Source of the DNA: Planctomycetales bacterium
GTDB taxonomy: Bacteria; Planctomycetota; SBBH01
Length of the DNA: 26,335 bases
NCBI GenBank assembly: GCA_005239795.1
Contig: SBBH01000224.1
Span: 1-26,335, forward strand
Direction: 5' to 3'
The number at the start of each line of letters is the position of its first letter. The stretch's first letter is position 1. The position numbers and the translations under genes are program-made. The notes beneath the pieces were generated by a model, which did not search any database, was not told the origin of the DNA, and was given only the letters and a program-made list of their open reading frames with translations. Below, in pieces: positions 1 to 7,746 of this stretch.

Positions 1-177
1 CTCCGGAGGCGTGAATGTCCCCTTAAGGCCCGCTCCAAAGAGAAGCCAGAACAGAAGCGGCTGCGCCAAGGCCGCCATCACGCGGTGAGGCTGCCTAAAA
101 AAACGCACCCATTCGCGCTGGGCGAGCGTCAAGGCGGTGAGGAGCGTTGAACGCCCCACGGCGGCGGCCTCAGGCAC
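1..177 (-). CDS. ABC-2 type transporter permease (5' fragment)
   Basis: This is the N-terminal 59 residues of an ABC-2 family membrane permease; the rest lies beyond the window edge. I see an amphipathic entry segment (EWVRFFRQPHRVMAALAQ) followed by the start of the first membrane helix (PLLFWLLFGAGL), the usual opening of drug/polysaccharide-exporter permeases. The likely start is a GTG at 177 that overlaps the end of the ATPase gene by 8 bp, with a purine-rich GGGGGA ribosome site just upstream, so the two are translationally coupled. It should form the membrane channel driven by the neighbouring ATPase. The substrate cannot be told from the sequence. Confidence 0.75.
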   Translation of the reverse strand, partial: MPEAAAVGRSTLLTALTLAQREWVRFFRQPHRVMAALAQPLLFWLLFGAGLKGTFTPPE

Positions 178-1135
178 GGGATTCCCCCTTTTCGACTTTT
201 TGGTCCCAGAAAGCCCGGCCGGTCCTGGCCAAAAATACGTCCTCCAAGGTCGGCTCGCTGGCCTGTATGGAGCGGATAGCGGGGCCGAACGCCTCCAAAA
301 TCTTGGAGATCGCCTCCGGCGCCTTGTCACAGGCGAACTGGAGCGCGCCGTCGGCGCCTATCGGGCGGCAGTCAAAACCCCATCGCGCGGCGATCTCCCG
401 GGCGAGCTCCGCCGGACCCTCCAGGGCCTGGATTTTGACGACGCCGGCGCCAACGGCGCGCTTCAGGGCGCTGGGCACATCGAGCGCGGCGAGACGCCCC
501 TCGTCCAGGATCGCCGCGCGGTCGCACCGCTCCGCCTCGTCCATCGCGTGCGTCGTCAAAAGAACGGTGACCGGCCTCTGGCGGCGCAGCTCCCAAAGAG
601 TCTCCCAGACAGCCCTGCGCGCGGCCGGGTCGAGAGCGGCCGTCGGCTCGTCCATGAGAAACACGGACGGCGCGTGCAAAAGCCCTTTCAGGATCTCCAC
701 GCGCCGTCGCATCCCGCCGGAGAGGGTTTCGACCCTGTCGCGCGCGCGCTCGGAGAGCCCCACGCGCACCAGCCCCGCCTCGATCGCGTCGGTCAGGACC
801 TTTCCCGACATCCCATATAGATGTCCTTGATGGACGAGGTTTTCCATGACGGTGAGCTTCTTGTCGAGGCTGGCGGATTGGAAGACGACGCCGATGCGCT
901 GCCGCACCTCTTGCGGCTCTCGAGCGACGTCGAACCCCGCGACGCGCGCGCGTCCCTCGGTCGGAGGCATGAGGGTCGAGAGGATCCTGAAAAGGGTCGT
1001 CTTGCCGCTGCCGTTCGGGCCCAGGAGGGCAAGGATTTCCCCCTGGGGGACTGTGAGCGTCACGTCCGCGAGCGCCGTGCGCTCCCCGTAGCGGCGGCCC
1101 AGACGATCCAGCACGACGGCCGCCTCGCCATCCAT
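170..1135 (-). CDS. ABC transporter ATP-binding protein (DrrA/NodI-like, ABC-2 class)
   Basis: This 321-residue protein is the ATPase of an ABC-2 type exporter. It has Walker A GPNGSGKT (residues 39-46), a Q-loop glutamine in VVFQSASL (near 86), signature LSGGM (138-142), Walker B VFLMDEP with the catalytic Glu (163), a D-loop, and the switch His in TTHAMDEAE (196). After the ATPase domain there is a C-terminal extension (about 220-321) with the EPTLEDVF motif typical of the DrrA/CcmA-like subfamily. It lies 78 bp beyond coxD on the same strand and overlaps the permease gene. Its position next to oxidase genes could mean a role in oxidase assembly or metal/heme handling, but that is only inference; a generic exporter is equally possible. 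No good ribosome site is visible before the ATG. Confidence 0.9.
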   Translation of the reverse strand: MDGEAAVVLDRLGRRYGERTALADVTLTVPQGEILALLGPNGSGKTTLFRILSTLMPPTEGRARVAGFDVAREPQEVRQRIGVVFQSASLDKKLTVMENLVHQGHLYGMSGKVLTDAIEAGLVRVGLSERARDRVETLSGGMRRRVEILKGLLHAPSVFLMDEPTAALDPAARRAVWETLWELRRQRPVTVLLTTHAMDEAERCDRAAILDEGRLAALDVPSALKRAVGAGVVKIQALEGPAELAREIAARWGFDCRPIGADGALQFACDKAPEAISKILEAFGPAIRSIQASEPTLEDVFLARTGRAFWDQKVEKGESRA

Positions 1136-1144
1136 TAAGGCGCT

Positions 1145-1208
1145 GTGCGGAAATAACTTCCGTGTTTGATAGAAAGGCTCATGGAAAAAGCATACGTTAT
1201 TTTCGCAC
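1145..1208. repeat. Inverted repeat between coxD and the ABC ATPase
   Basis: The arms GTGCGGAAATAAC (1145-1157) and GTTATTTTCGCAC (1196-1208) pair over 13 bp with one G.T wobble, around a 38-base loop. The element fills most of the gap between coxD and the ABC ATPase. It is not followed by a T-run in either direction, so it is not a classic intrinsic terminator. It could be an operator, an mRNA stability element that separates the cox genes from the transporter genes, or a small mobile-element relic. Confidence 0.6.
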
Positions 1209-1213
1209 GAATC

Positions 1214-1507
1214 CTAACGGACCAAAAACGCCACGTCCGGCAAGAGGGCCGAGACCAGCACAGCGGCCAGGATGACGGCGGGGATCGTCAGTGCGTAGAG
1301 CCAGGCCCCCTCGAATTTAACGTGCATGAAAAACCCAGCCACCAGGGTCGTCTTAGCGGTGGCAATGCACATCACCAGAAGCACCGTCAACAGGCGCGAC
1401 TCGAACTGTTCGGAAATGAAGAACGACCCGATGGTCAACGTCAAAAGGACGACGGCGATCAGAAGGTACGGGGGTTCCTTATGGTCTTCGGCGCGTGTTT
1501 CGCTCAC
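1214..1507 (-). CDS. coxD: Cytochrome c oxidase subunit IV (prokaryotic, caa3-type)
   Basis: This is a small membrane subunit of 97 residues. It has a short charged N-terminus (SETRAEDHKEPPYLL) and three hydrophobic helices. The middle one contains TAKTTLVAGFFMHVKFE, a recognisable pattern of the bacterial COX4/CyoD-like family. I chose the GTG at 1507 because a GAGG ribosome site lies 5 bases upstream, inside the 7-bp gap after coxC; upstream extension of the frame would overlap coxC and looks noncoding. The subunit stabilises the oxidase core in the cytoplasmic membrane. It is the last gene of the oxidase block before an inverted repeat and an ABC transporter. Confidence 0.88.
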   Translation of the reverse strand: MSETRAEDHKEPPYLLIAVVLLTLTIGSFFISEQFESRLLTVLLVMCIATAKTTLVAGFFMHVKFEGAWLYALTIPAVILAAVLVSALLPDVAFLVR

Positions 1508-1514
1508 CAAAACC

Positions 1515-2183
1515 TCACAGCAAATATAGCAGGGGAAAGAGGAATATCCAGACGATGTCGACGAAGTGCCAATAAAGCCCGATATTCTCGACGAGGGAGA
1601 TGTGGAATTCCCTCTTGCCAAAGCGGCCGGCCGCCACCAGACCCAGCACGATCAGGAAAACCACGAGCCCCCCCAAAACGTGTAGAGCATGGAACCCCGT
1701 CATCGTGAAATAGCAGGAGGCGAAGAGATTCTGCATCTCAAGCGCCTTCGCGGCGCCCAATCCCTTTGCGGCAGCCTCTTCCATGAGGTGGGTCGAACCG
1801 GGATAGAAATGGTGCTCGAATTTCCCTGCGTACTCGTACGCCTTGATCCCCATGAAGACGAATCCCAGAAGGGTCGTCACCCCCAGAAACATCGCCATTT
1901 TTCTGAACTGGTGTTTCATCACAGCCGAATGGGCAAACACCATCGTGACGGAGCTGGCGATCAGCACAAGGGTGTTGAAGCCGCCGATGTTCTTGTTCAG
2001 GACTTCGTGCTGATTGGGCCAGGACGAACCGGAACCAACGCGCAAGACGATATACGTCCCGATGAGCGCGGCGAAGAACATGATTTCCGTGGCCAGAAAA
2101 AGCCAAATGGCGAATTTGGCATTCGTGGCGGCGGGCCGCCAGTCTCCGGATCCCGTTTCGTGCGTTGCCGCTTGGTGCGCCAT
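1515..2183 (-). CDS. coxC: Cytochrome c oxidase subunit III
   Basis: The product of 222 residues belongs to the heme-copper oxidase subunit III family. Visible marks are the first helix with a buried Glu (WLFLATEIMFFAALIGTYIV), the segment NTLVLIASSVTMVFAHSA, the FTMTGFHALHVLGG helix with conserved histidines, and the C-terminal GLYWHFVDIVWIFLFPLLYL. About five membrane helices are present, as in short bacterial forms lacking the first two helices of the mitochondrial protein. An ATG at 2183 with a GGGGAGGGA ribosome site is preferred over an in-frame start further upstream that would overlap ctaB. It is separated from ctaB by 14 bp and from coxD by 7 bp. Confidence 0.94.
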   Translation of the reverse strand: MAHQAATHETGSGDWRPAATNAKFAIWLFLATEIMFFAALIGTYIVLRVGSGSSWPNQHEVLNKNIGGFNTLVLIASSVTMVFAHSAVMKHQFRKMAMFLGVTTLLGFVFMGIKAYEYAGKFEHHFYPGSTHLMEEAAAKGLGAAKALEMQNLFASCYFTMTGFHALHVLGGLVVFLIVLGLVAAGRFGKREFHISLVENIGLYWHFVDIVWIFLFPLLYLL

Positions 2184-2197
2184 GAAGCTTCCCTCCC

Positions 2198-3061
2198 CTA
2201 CGAAAGAGCCTTGTCCTGAGCCAGGAGCCCCAGAAGCATCGGAAGATAGATCACTGAAACCCACACGAATTGCCGCGCGACCTCCTCAGTCCTGACGCGC
2301 CAGAACCAAAGCGCGCATCCCAAAAACCCCACCCCCAAATAGAGCGCCCCGTAGAAGTACAAGGGGCCTCCGGATCCCACGACGGCAGGCAAAAGGCTCA
2401 CGGGAAGAAGCGCGGCGGCGTAGGCCACGGCCTGGCGCGCCGTCACCCCTCCCTGCGCATCGAGAAGCGGAAGCATTTTAAAACCGGCCCTGGCATAGTC
2501 CTCGCGATGGACCCAGGCGATCGCCATGAAATGCGGCAGCTGCCATAAGAAAACGATCCCGAAGAGCACACAGGCTGCCGGATCCAGGCTTCCCGACGCG
2601 GCGGCCCATCCCACGACGGGCGGCAACGCCCCCGGGATGGCCCCCGCGAGCGTGTTGAACGCGGAAACGCGTTTCAAGGGGGTGTAGACAGCCAGATAGA
2701 GCAGGGCGCTCGCGCCGCACACCGCAGCGGAAAGCCCGTTGACAAGAAAAACCAGAACGGCAATCCCCGTCCCCATGAGAAATACCCCAAAGGCTAGCGC
2801 TTCGCAGAGCTTCATCCTTCCCGCAGGAAGGGGACGGTCGGCCGTGCGCTTCATGCGTCCGTCGGCGTCCCGTTCAATCACCTGGTTCACGGCGGCAGCC
2901 CCGCCGGCGGCCAGCACCGCCCCCAGCGTCGCCACGGCGAGAAGAGGCGCGTCGCAAGCCCCCGCAGGCGCGCCGAGGAAAAATCCCGCGGCGACAGACG
3001 CCGCTACGAGCAAAAGAACCCTGAGGCGCATGAGCTCTAGATAATCGCGTATGCGGCTCAT
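2198..3061 (-). CDS. ctaB: Protoheme IX farnesyltransferase (heme O synthase)
   Basis: This 287-residue UbiA-type prenyltransferase adds a farnesyl group to heme b to give heme O, the precursor of heme A. The first Asp-rich signature NQVIERDADGRMKRT with RPLPAG following is clear, as are the TPLKRVSAFNTLAGAIPGALPP segment and the LWQLPHFMAIAW helix that mark CyoE/CtaB proteins. There are about nine membrane helices. The ATG at 3061 overlaps the ctaA stop codon in an ATGA arrangement, so translation is coupled. The frame stays open far upstream inside ctaA, but that part is a shadow. It works directly with ctaA to supply heme A to the oxidase encoded around it. Confidence 0.95.
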   Translation of the reverse strand: MSRIRDYLELMRLRVLLLVAASVAAGFFLGAPAGACDAPLLAVATLGAVLAAGGAAAVNQVIERDADGRMKRTADRPLPAGRMKLCEALAFGVFLMGTGIAVLVFLVNGLSAAVCGASALLYLAVYTPLKRVSAFNTLAGAIPGALPPVVGWAAASGSLDPAACVLFGIVFLWQLPHFMAIAWVHREDYARAGFKMLPLLDAQGGVTARQAVAYAAALLPVSLLPAVVGSGGPLYFYGALYLGVGFLGCALWFWRVRTEEVARQFVWVSVIYLPMLLGLLAQDKALS

Positions 3062-4014
3062 GCGGTTTTCCCTGTCATTTGCACGGCCTTTTGCATGGGA
3101 AAAAGCGGCATGCGGCTCCACCCCCAAGCCGTGAGCGTCGCCGAACGCGCAAAGAGAAGCGCTCCGATGGCCAAATGCAGCGTTGTGACAGCTTCCGACA
3201 CCCCCGGGCGCTTCATCCCCGCGCCCCAAACCTCGCCGTAGAGCGCCATCCATGAAAGAACGCCCAAGAGAACTTGCGAAGCGGTCAGAAGCACTGCTTG
3301 ATAGGCGGGGGTGCGCCAACTTCCCAACACTCCCTCTGGAAGGCGCCGCAGGGCTCCCCACAGGAGAAAAGCGGCATAGGTCACCGCGGCGGCCCCGATC
3401 AAATGCCATCCCAGGCCGTATCCCGTGTGGCGCAGGACCACACCGAAGAAAAGCTGCATGGCGATCGAGACGGTCAGGAAGAGCGACAGGTTTGAAACAG
3501 TTCCGATCTGGCGCGCCGTCCTTTGACCCTCCTCCGGCCGGTCGCGCCAGCGCGGAGAGAGAGTGGCCGCCAGCACCGAAAGGAGGACAAAACACCCCTG
3601 AGCGGCGACCGCGTGCACCATCGCCAAAAGCGGGGAGTTCCAGACCACGCGCAATCCTCCCAGGATCCCTTGGCAAACGACAGCCATGAAAACGCCTGTT
3701 CCGAGGATGCGGACAGACCGGCGCGCCCCGCCCCACCAAAGGAGAAGCGCCGCGACAAAAACCATGAGCCCCACGCACGACCCCACGAGGCGGTGGAAAT
3801 GCTCGATAAAAACGGCGCGCGGCGCCGCGAGCAGATCGTAGGCGAACATCCCCTCACCAAAGGTCGTGGGCCAATCGGGAACAGCCATGCCGGAGCCGGT
3901 GCTCGTCACCATCCCCCCGGCCAAAAGCAGAACCAACATGAGAAACCAGGCCGCTTGGGTGAGGCGGCACGCGATCTTCCCGGCTATCGTGGCGGCGAAC
4001 CCTTCGGGATTCAT
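3058..4014 (-). CDS. ctaA: Heme A synthase (COX15/CtaA family)
   Basis: The 318-residue membrane protein converts heme O to heme A by oxidising a methyl group to a formyl. I see the N-terminal helix LMLVLLLAGGMVTSTGSGMAVPDWP, the first His pair in IEHFHRLVGS, a second His in MVHAVAAQG, then VLRHTGYGLGWHLIGA and TTLHLAIGAL, giving the paired His ligands of the two four-helix halves. There are eight predicted membrane helices. The ATG at 4014 overlaps the coxA stop by 4 bp; an in-frame upstream ATG would overlap coxA more and is less likely. The ribosome site is weak, consistent with translational coupling to coxA. Confidence 0.94.
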   Translation of the reverse strand: MNPEGFAATIAGKIACRLTQAAWFLMLVLLLAGGMVTSTGSGMAVPDWPTTFGEGMFAYDLLAAPRAVFIEHFHRLVGSCVGLMVFVAALLLWWGGARRSVRILGTGVFMAVVCQGILGGLRVVWNSPLLAMVHAVAAQGCFVLLSVLAATLSPRWRDRPEEGQRTARQIGTVSNLSLFLTVSIAMQLFFGVVLRHTGYGLGWHLIGAAAVTYAAFLLWGALRRLPEGVLGSWRTPAYQAVLLTASQVLLGVLSWMALYGEVWGAGMKRPGVSEAVTTLHLAIGALLFARSATLTAWGWSRMPLFPMQKAVQMTGKTA

Positions 4015-5735
4015 GAGGTCTTGGATTTTGTAAGATTCCGGGTCTGCGGCAGCCAATCCTCCTCCACCTCGGGGGAAGCATACTCATAGGGAGCGCGGTA
4101 AACGGTCGGGATCGTTTCGCCAAAATTCCCGTGCGGCGGAGGGGACGAGGTGGTCCATTCCAGAGTGTTCGCCTGCCAGGGGTTGATCACGGCCTTGGGC
4201 CCTGCAAAGAGGCTCCAGAAGAAGTTCGCCAGGAAGATGATCTGGGCCGCCCCCATCACAAAGGCGCTGAGGGTGATGAATTCGTTCAAGGGTTGAAGGT
4301 CCCGCAAAAAGGGGATGTCCGTGATATCGGCATAGCGCCGGGGCATCCCGCGGATCCCCAGGATGTGCATGGGGAAAAACGTGCAGTTGGCTCCAATAAA
4401 AGTCAGGGCGAAGTGGACCTTGCCCCACGTTTCATCCAGGGATCGTCCGAACATCTTGGGGAACCAGTAATAGATGCCGGCAAAGATCGCGAAAATGCTC
4501 CCAGTGAAAAGCACGTAGTGGATGTGTGCCACGATGAAATAGGTGTCGTGGATCTGAATATCAACGGGCGTGGCGGCCATGAAGATGCCGGAGAGCCCCC
4601 CGATCACAAAGAGCGATACGAACGCCAAGGCATTGAGCATCGCCGAGGTGAAGCGGATCCTCCCCCCCCAAAGCGTCCCCAGCCAATTAAAGGTCTTCAC
4701 GGCCGAGGGGAGCGCAATGAGGATCGTCGAGATCATAAAGGTCATCCCCAAGGCCGGATTCATGCCGCTCGTGAACATGTGATGGCCCCAGACGATGAAC
4801 CCGAGCCCCGCGATCGACATGATCGAGTAGACCATCGGGCGGTATCCGAAGAGAGGCTTGCGGGAGAAGGTCGAGATCACGTCTGAGACGATCCCCATCC
4901 CCGGCAGGATCATGATGTAGACCGCTGGGTGCGAGTAGAACCAGAAAAGGTGTTGCCAGAGGATCGGTTGGGGTGTGAAGAACGTCGTGCCGATCGTGCG
5001 GTCCAAGAGTTGGAGGATCAAAGCCGCCGTCAGTACCGGAAGCGCGAACGCCTGCAGGATCGCGGTAATGAAAAGCGCCCACACGGTCATCGGCATCCGG
5101 AAAAACCCCATCCCCGGCGCGCGCATCATGACGATCGTGGTGATGTAGTTGATGGAGCCGGCCAGCGACGAGAGCCCCACAAAAATGAGACTGACCAGCC
5201 ACAAGGTCTGCCCCATGTGGGAGCCCGGCGCGGCCGACGGGGTCGTCGCCAGAGGGGGATACGACGTCCACCCCGCCGCGGCCGCCCCCCCCTCCACGAC
5301 GAAGCTTGCCACCATCACCGTGAAGGCGGGCACCATGAACCAGTAGGAGAGCATGTTGAGCCGCGGGAAGGCCATGTCGCGCGCGCCGATCATCAGGGGG
5401 ATGCAGAAATTGCCGAAAGCGCCCGTCAAAAGCGGGATCACCACAAAGAAGATCATCACCGATGCGTGCATCGTGAAAAGCATCGTGTAGAACTCCGGGG
5501 AGATCTGCCCCCCCTGCTTGGCGAAGAGCCACTCTCCCACGATCGGCATCGCCTTCCACGGCCAGGCGATCTGCCAGCGGACCGCCAAGGCCAGCGCCCC
5601 TCCGAGGAGCAGGAACAGGATCGACATGAACAGGAACTGGATCCCGATCGTCTTGTGGTCGGTCGAAAAGACGTACTTCCCGATAAACCCGGGCTGGTGA
5701 TGCTGTGCGTGGGATTCAATGTGGTCGGCGCTCAT
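4011..5735 (-). CDS. coxA: Cytochrome c oxidase subunit I (A2-type heme-copper oxidase)
   Basis: This 574-residue catalytic subunit reduces O2 to water and pumps protons. The low-spin heme a ligands are H90 (TMHAS) and H406; H404 (VAHIHYVL) is the high-spin heme a3 ligand. CuB ligands are H269, H318 and H319 (WGHHMF), with the cross-linked Tyr at 273. The helix VI motif is YSHPAVY: Ala replaces the D-channel glutamate of A1 enzymes, and Tyr-Ser precede the His, which defines the A2 subfamily. The K-channel Lys is present (PSAVK, 347). Start ATG 5735 overlaps the coxB stop by 4 bp; an upstream in-frame extension lies in coxB. About twelve membrane helices. Confidence 0.97.
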   Translation of the reverse strand: MSADHIESHAQHHQPGFIGKYVFSTDHKTIGIQFLFMSILFLLLGGALALAVRWQIAWPWKAMPIVGEWLFAKQGGQISPEFYTMLFTMHASVMIFFVVIPLLTGAFGNFCIPLMIGARDMAFPRLNMLSYWFMVPAFTVMVASFVVEGGAAAAGWTSYPPLATTPSAAPGSHMGQTLWLVSLIFVGLSSLAGSINYITTIVMMRAPGMGFFRMPMTVWALFITAILQAFALPVLTAALILQLLDRTIGTTFFTPQPILWQHLFWFYSHPAVYIMILPGMGIVSDVISTFSRKPLFGYRPMVYSIMSIAGLGFIVWGHHMFTSGMNPALGMTFMISTILIALPSAVKTFNWLGTLWGGRIRFTSAMLNALAFVSLFVIGGLSGIFMAATPVDIQIHDTYFIVAHIHYVLFTGSIFAIFAGIYYWFPKMFGRSLDETWGKVHFALTFIGANCTFFPMHILGIRGMPRRYADITDIPFLRDLQPLNEFITLSAFVMGAAQIIFLANFFWSLFAGPKAVINPWQANTLEWTTSSPPPHGNFGETIPTVYRAPYEYASPEVEEDWLPQTRNLTKSKTS

Positions 5736-6487
5736 TGGGCACGCTCCTCTTGGGCGGCGGCTTCTTGGAACCAGGCGTCGTACGCCTCGCGGGTCGGATG
5801 GACGGACAGTCTTCCCCGCATCTTGTAATGTCCCCACCCGCAGAGCTCCGCGCAGACAAGGTCATACGTGTCGGCCTTCATGGCGTTGAACCAGACAGGG
5901 ATCGTCATCCCCGGCACGGCGTCCTGCTTCAGGCGCAAATGCGGCAAGAAGAAGCTGTGCAGAACGTCGCGGGATTTAAGATGGATCAGGATATTCTCAT
6001 TCACCGGCACATGGAGATCGTTGAGGCCCGCAAGGTCGTCGGCGGTGTGGAGCTTCCCATCCGCCCCAGCGTAGCGGATCCGCCATTCGAACTGCCCCGC
6101 CGTGACCTCCGCGAACGGTTGAACGTCCGGGAAATGCGAGCGAAATTTCACCTTTTTCCAGGTTCCCATCTGGGAAAAGGTGATGAAAAGCAGGATGAGG
6201 CAGGGGATGGCCGTCCAGGCCATCTCGGCCGCATGGTTGCCGTGGACGTAGCGCGCTTTGCCAGCTCCCGCGTCGCCGGAATATTTGAAAAGAAAATAGG
6301 CGAGCGTCAGTTCCGTCAGGACGAACACCACGCCTGTGATCCAGAGGATCAAGTTAAAAAGGTTGTCGATCTCCCCGCCGAACGTCGAGACATTCTCCGG
6401 AAACCACCATCGATTTCGCGAATAAACGAAGAAAAGGACCCCTCCAACGGGAATCGCGAGAAAAAACAGACTCCAAAGCCTTTTCAC
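5732..6487 (-). CDS. coxB: Cytochrome c oxidase subunit II (CuA subunit)
   Basis: The protein takes electrons from cytochrome c through a binuclear CuA centre and hands them to subunit I. Two membrane helices lie in the first 110 residues, followed by a periplasmic cupredoxin domain. Counting from the GTG at 6487 (251 residues), the CuA ligands are H177 (DVLHSF), C212, E214 and C216 (CAELC), H220 and M223 (GWGHYKM). There is no fused cytochrome c domain at the C-terminus, unlike classical caa3 subunit II. The GTG start has a run of G upstream as ribosome site; a TTG at 6526 would add 13 residues and overlap the cytochrome gene. Confidence 0.95.
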   Translation of the reverse strand: MKRLWSLFFLAIPVGGVLFFVYSRNRWWFPENVSTFGGEIDNLFNLILWITGVVFVLTELTLAYFLFKYSGDAGAGKARYVHGNHAAEMAWTAIPCLILLFITFSQMGTWKKVKFRSHFPDVQPFAEVTAGQFEWRIRYAGADGKLHTADDLAGLNDLHVPVNENILIHLKSRDVLHSFFLPHLRLKQDAVPGMTIPVWFNAMKADTYDLVCAELCGWGHYKMRGRLSVHPTREAYDAWFQEAAAQEERAQ

Positions 6488-6494
6488 AAGCGTG

Positions 6495-7514
6495 CTACCC
6501 CCCTTTTCCTTCTTCTTCCGCGACAAGGCTCTTCAGAAAATTCACGACGTGCCAGATCTCCTCCTCGGTCAGCGTCTCAGCGAAACCCGGCATCTGGGTC
6601 CCCTTGACCCCTTTATAGATTCGCCGCCACAGGTCCAGGGGGCGCGCCCCTCCGCGATAAATCCCTTGTGTAAGGTCAGCCGGGAAAATCCGGTTCCCCC
6701 AGTCATCCTTGAATTCAGACCCCTGGACGCTTTGGCCTGTCTCTCCCCCCCGTCCTTCCATTCCATGACAGCCAAAACAGTTCGTCTTGGATGACAGAAA
6801 GATTTCCCGCCCTTTGGCAATCGATTCCTCCGTGGCGCTCGGGCGGGGAACGCTCGGCGTCACCAAAGATCCTTCCGTCTCCTTCCATCGGCCGATGACC
6901 TGGTCGAGAATTTCCTGCCCCAAGTTCTCACCAAGTTCCTCTTCATCGTCGATCGCCTCCTTGTGCGCCTGGATCAAAAGCATCTCGGTCTCCCCCCGCA
7001 TGCTGAGAAGAATCACATAATCCACCACGGCCCCGAGCGTCTGATCGTCAAAGAGGGGTGAAAACGCCGGCATCAGTGTCCCAGGAAGGCCCCGCTTCAG
7101 TGTGTCGACGAGATCCTGCCGGCTCGGCTTGTCAACATTAGGCATTGTCGAAGAGATCTTGAACACCCCCTTGCGATAGTCGCGCGGCGGCGGCGTCATG
7201 AACGGAGCCGTTGTCCCGGCCCCATCCCCCGTCACGCCATGGCAATGGAGGCACTGGCGGCGGTAAAACTCCCGGCCAGCCTGCAACACGCGGGGCTCGA
7301 CCCCGCATTCCTCGGGCAAACGGGGAGCGTCGGGAGTGCCGAAAGTTTTTTCCAGAAACCCAGAAATTTCACCCTGTGACTTTTCGGGAAGCTGTGTCAA
7401 GGATTCGTGGGGAACGTAAGCGACTGGAATCTGGGGAGCGTGGGCTCCGTAATAAAAGAAAGCGGCAAGGCCTGCGGTAGAAAGAACTCCGATGGCAACG
7501 GTGCGAAACTCCAA
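6495..7514 (-). CDS. Diheme cytochrome c, likely electron donor of the oxidase
   Basis: This 339-residue protein has two class I cytochrome c domains. Heme-binding motifs are CLHCH (88-92) and CFGCH (246-250); the likely axial methionines are M148 (TLMPAF) and M308 (TQMPGF). A single N-terminal hydrophobic segment (about 5-22) is a membrane anchor or uncleaved signal. The first domain carries PRDYRKGVFK and the motif GTLMP, a pattern I associate with planctomycete-type electron carriers. The start is a TTG at 7514 with a strong AAGGAGG ribosome site close upstream. It is the first gene of the oxidase operon, 7 bp ahead of coxB, so it probably replaces the cytochrome domain that caa3 oxidases fuse to subunit II. 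Confidence 0.93.
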   Translation of the reverse strand: MEFRTVAIGVLSTAGLAAFFYYGAHAPQIPVAYVPHESLTQLPEKSQGEISGFLEKTFGTPDAPRLPEECGVEPRVLQAGREFYRRQCLHCHGVTGDGAGTTAPFMTPPPRDYRKGVFKISSTMPNVDKPSRQDLVDTLKRGLPGTLMPAFSPLFDDQTLGAVVDYVILLSMRGETEMLLIQAHKEAIDDEEELGENLGQEILDQVIGRWKETEGSLVTPSVPRPSATEESIAKGREIFLSSKTNCFGCHGMEGRGGETGQSVQGSEFKDDWGNRIFPADLTQGIYRGGARPLDLWRRIYKGVKGTQMPGFAETLTEEEIWHVVNFLKSLVAEEEGKGG

Positions 7515-7538
7515 GCGGCCTCCTTAAACGAGGGTGAG

Positions 7539-7565
7539 ATTATCGACTCATCCCCATACCGTCAA
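7539..7565 (-). promoter_or_regulatory. Candidate sigma70-type promoter of the oxidase operon
   Basis: On the minus strand a TTGACG box (7560-7565) is followed 15 bases later by GATAAT (7539-7544). A TAATCT reading gives a 17-base spacer instead. The start of transcription would be about 15-20 bases before the AAGGAGG ribosome site of the cytochrome c gene. The -35 box lies inside one arm of an inverted repeat. Confidence 0.4.
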
Positions 7566-7583
7566 TCCGTGTTTAGACGGTAT
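7556..7583. promoter_or_regulatory. 8-bp inverted repeat overlapping the cox promoter (candidate operator)
   Basis: ATACCGTC (7556-7563) and GACGGTAT (7576-7583) are perfect reverse complements separated by 12 bases. The left arm overlaps the predicted -35 box of the oxidase operon. The spacing puts arm centres about 20 bp apart, two helical turns, as for a dimeric repressor or activator. The rest of the 232-bp divergent region (7515-7746) shows no other clear structure; a weak plus-strand promoter (TTGTCG near 7585, TGTAGT 18 bases on) may serve the coiled-coil gene. Confidence 0.45.
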
Positions 7584-7746
7584 TTGTCGGCGATCACAGG
7601 CCTTTCCTGTAGTCCACGTTTCCCGCGCAAGGCTTTAAAATCCCTGCAGTCGCCCCTACTCTCCGTCGATACTACCGTTGAGTCCCGTGGCCGCTGGGCT
7701 GCGGGTCAAGAGTGGGGGGTTGCGCGAATCCTAACCTGAGGAGGTT

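Noticed and set aside
2198..3778. 526-codon frame as a CtaA-CtaB fusion
   Set aside because: The first 239 residues read ctaA in the wrong frame; only the part after the ATG at 3061 is heme O synthase.
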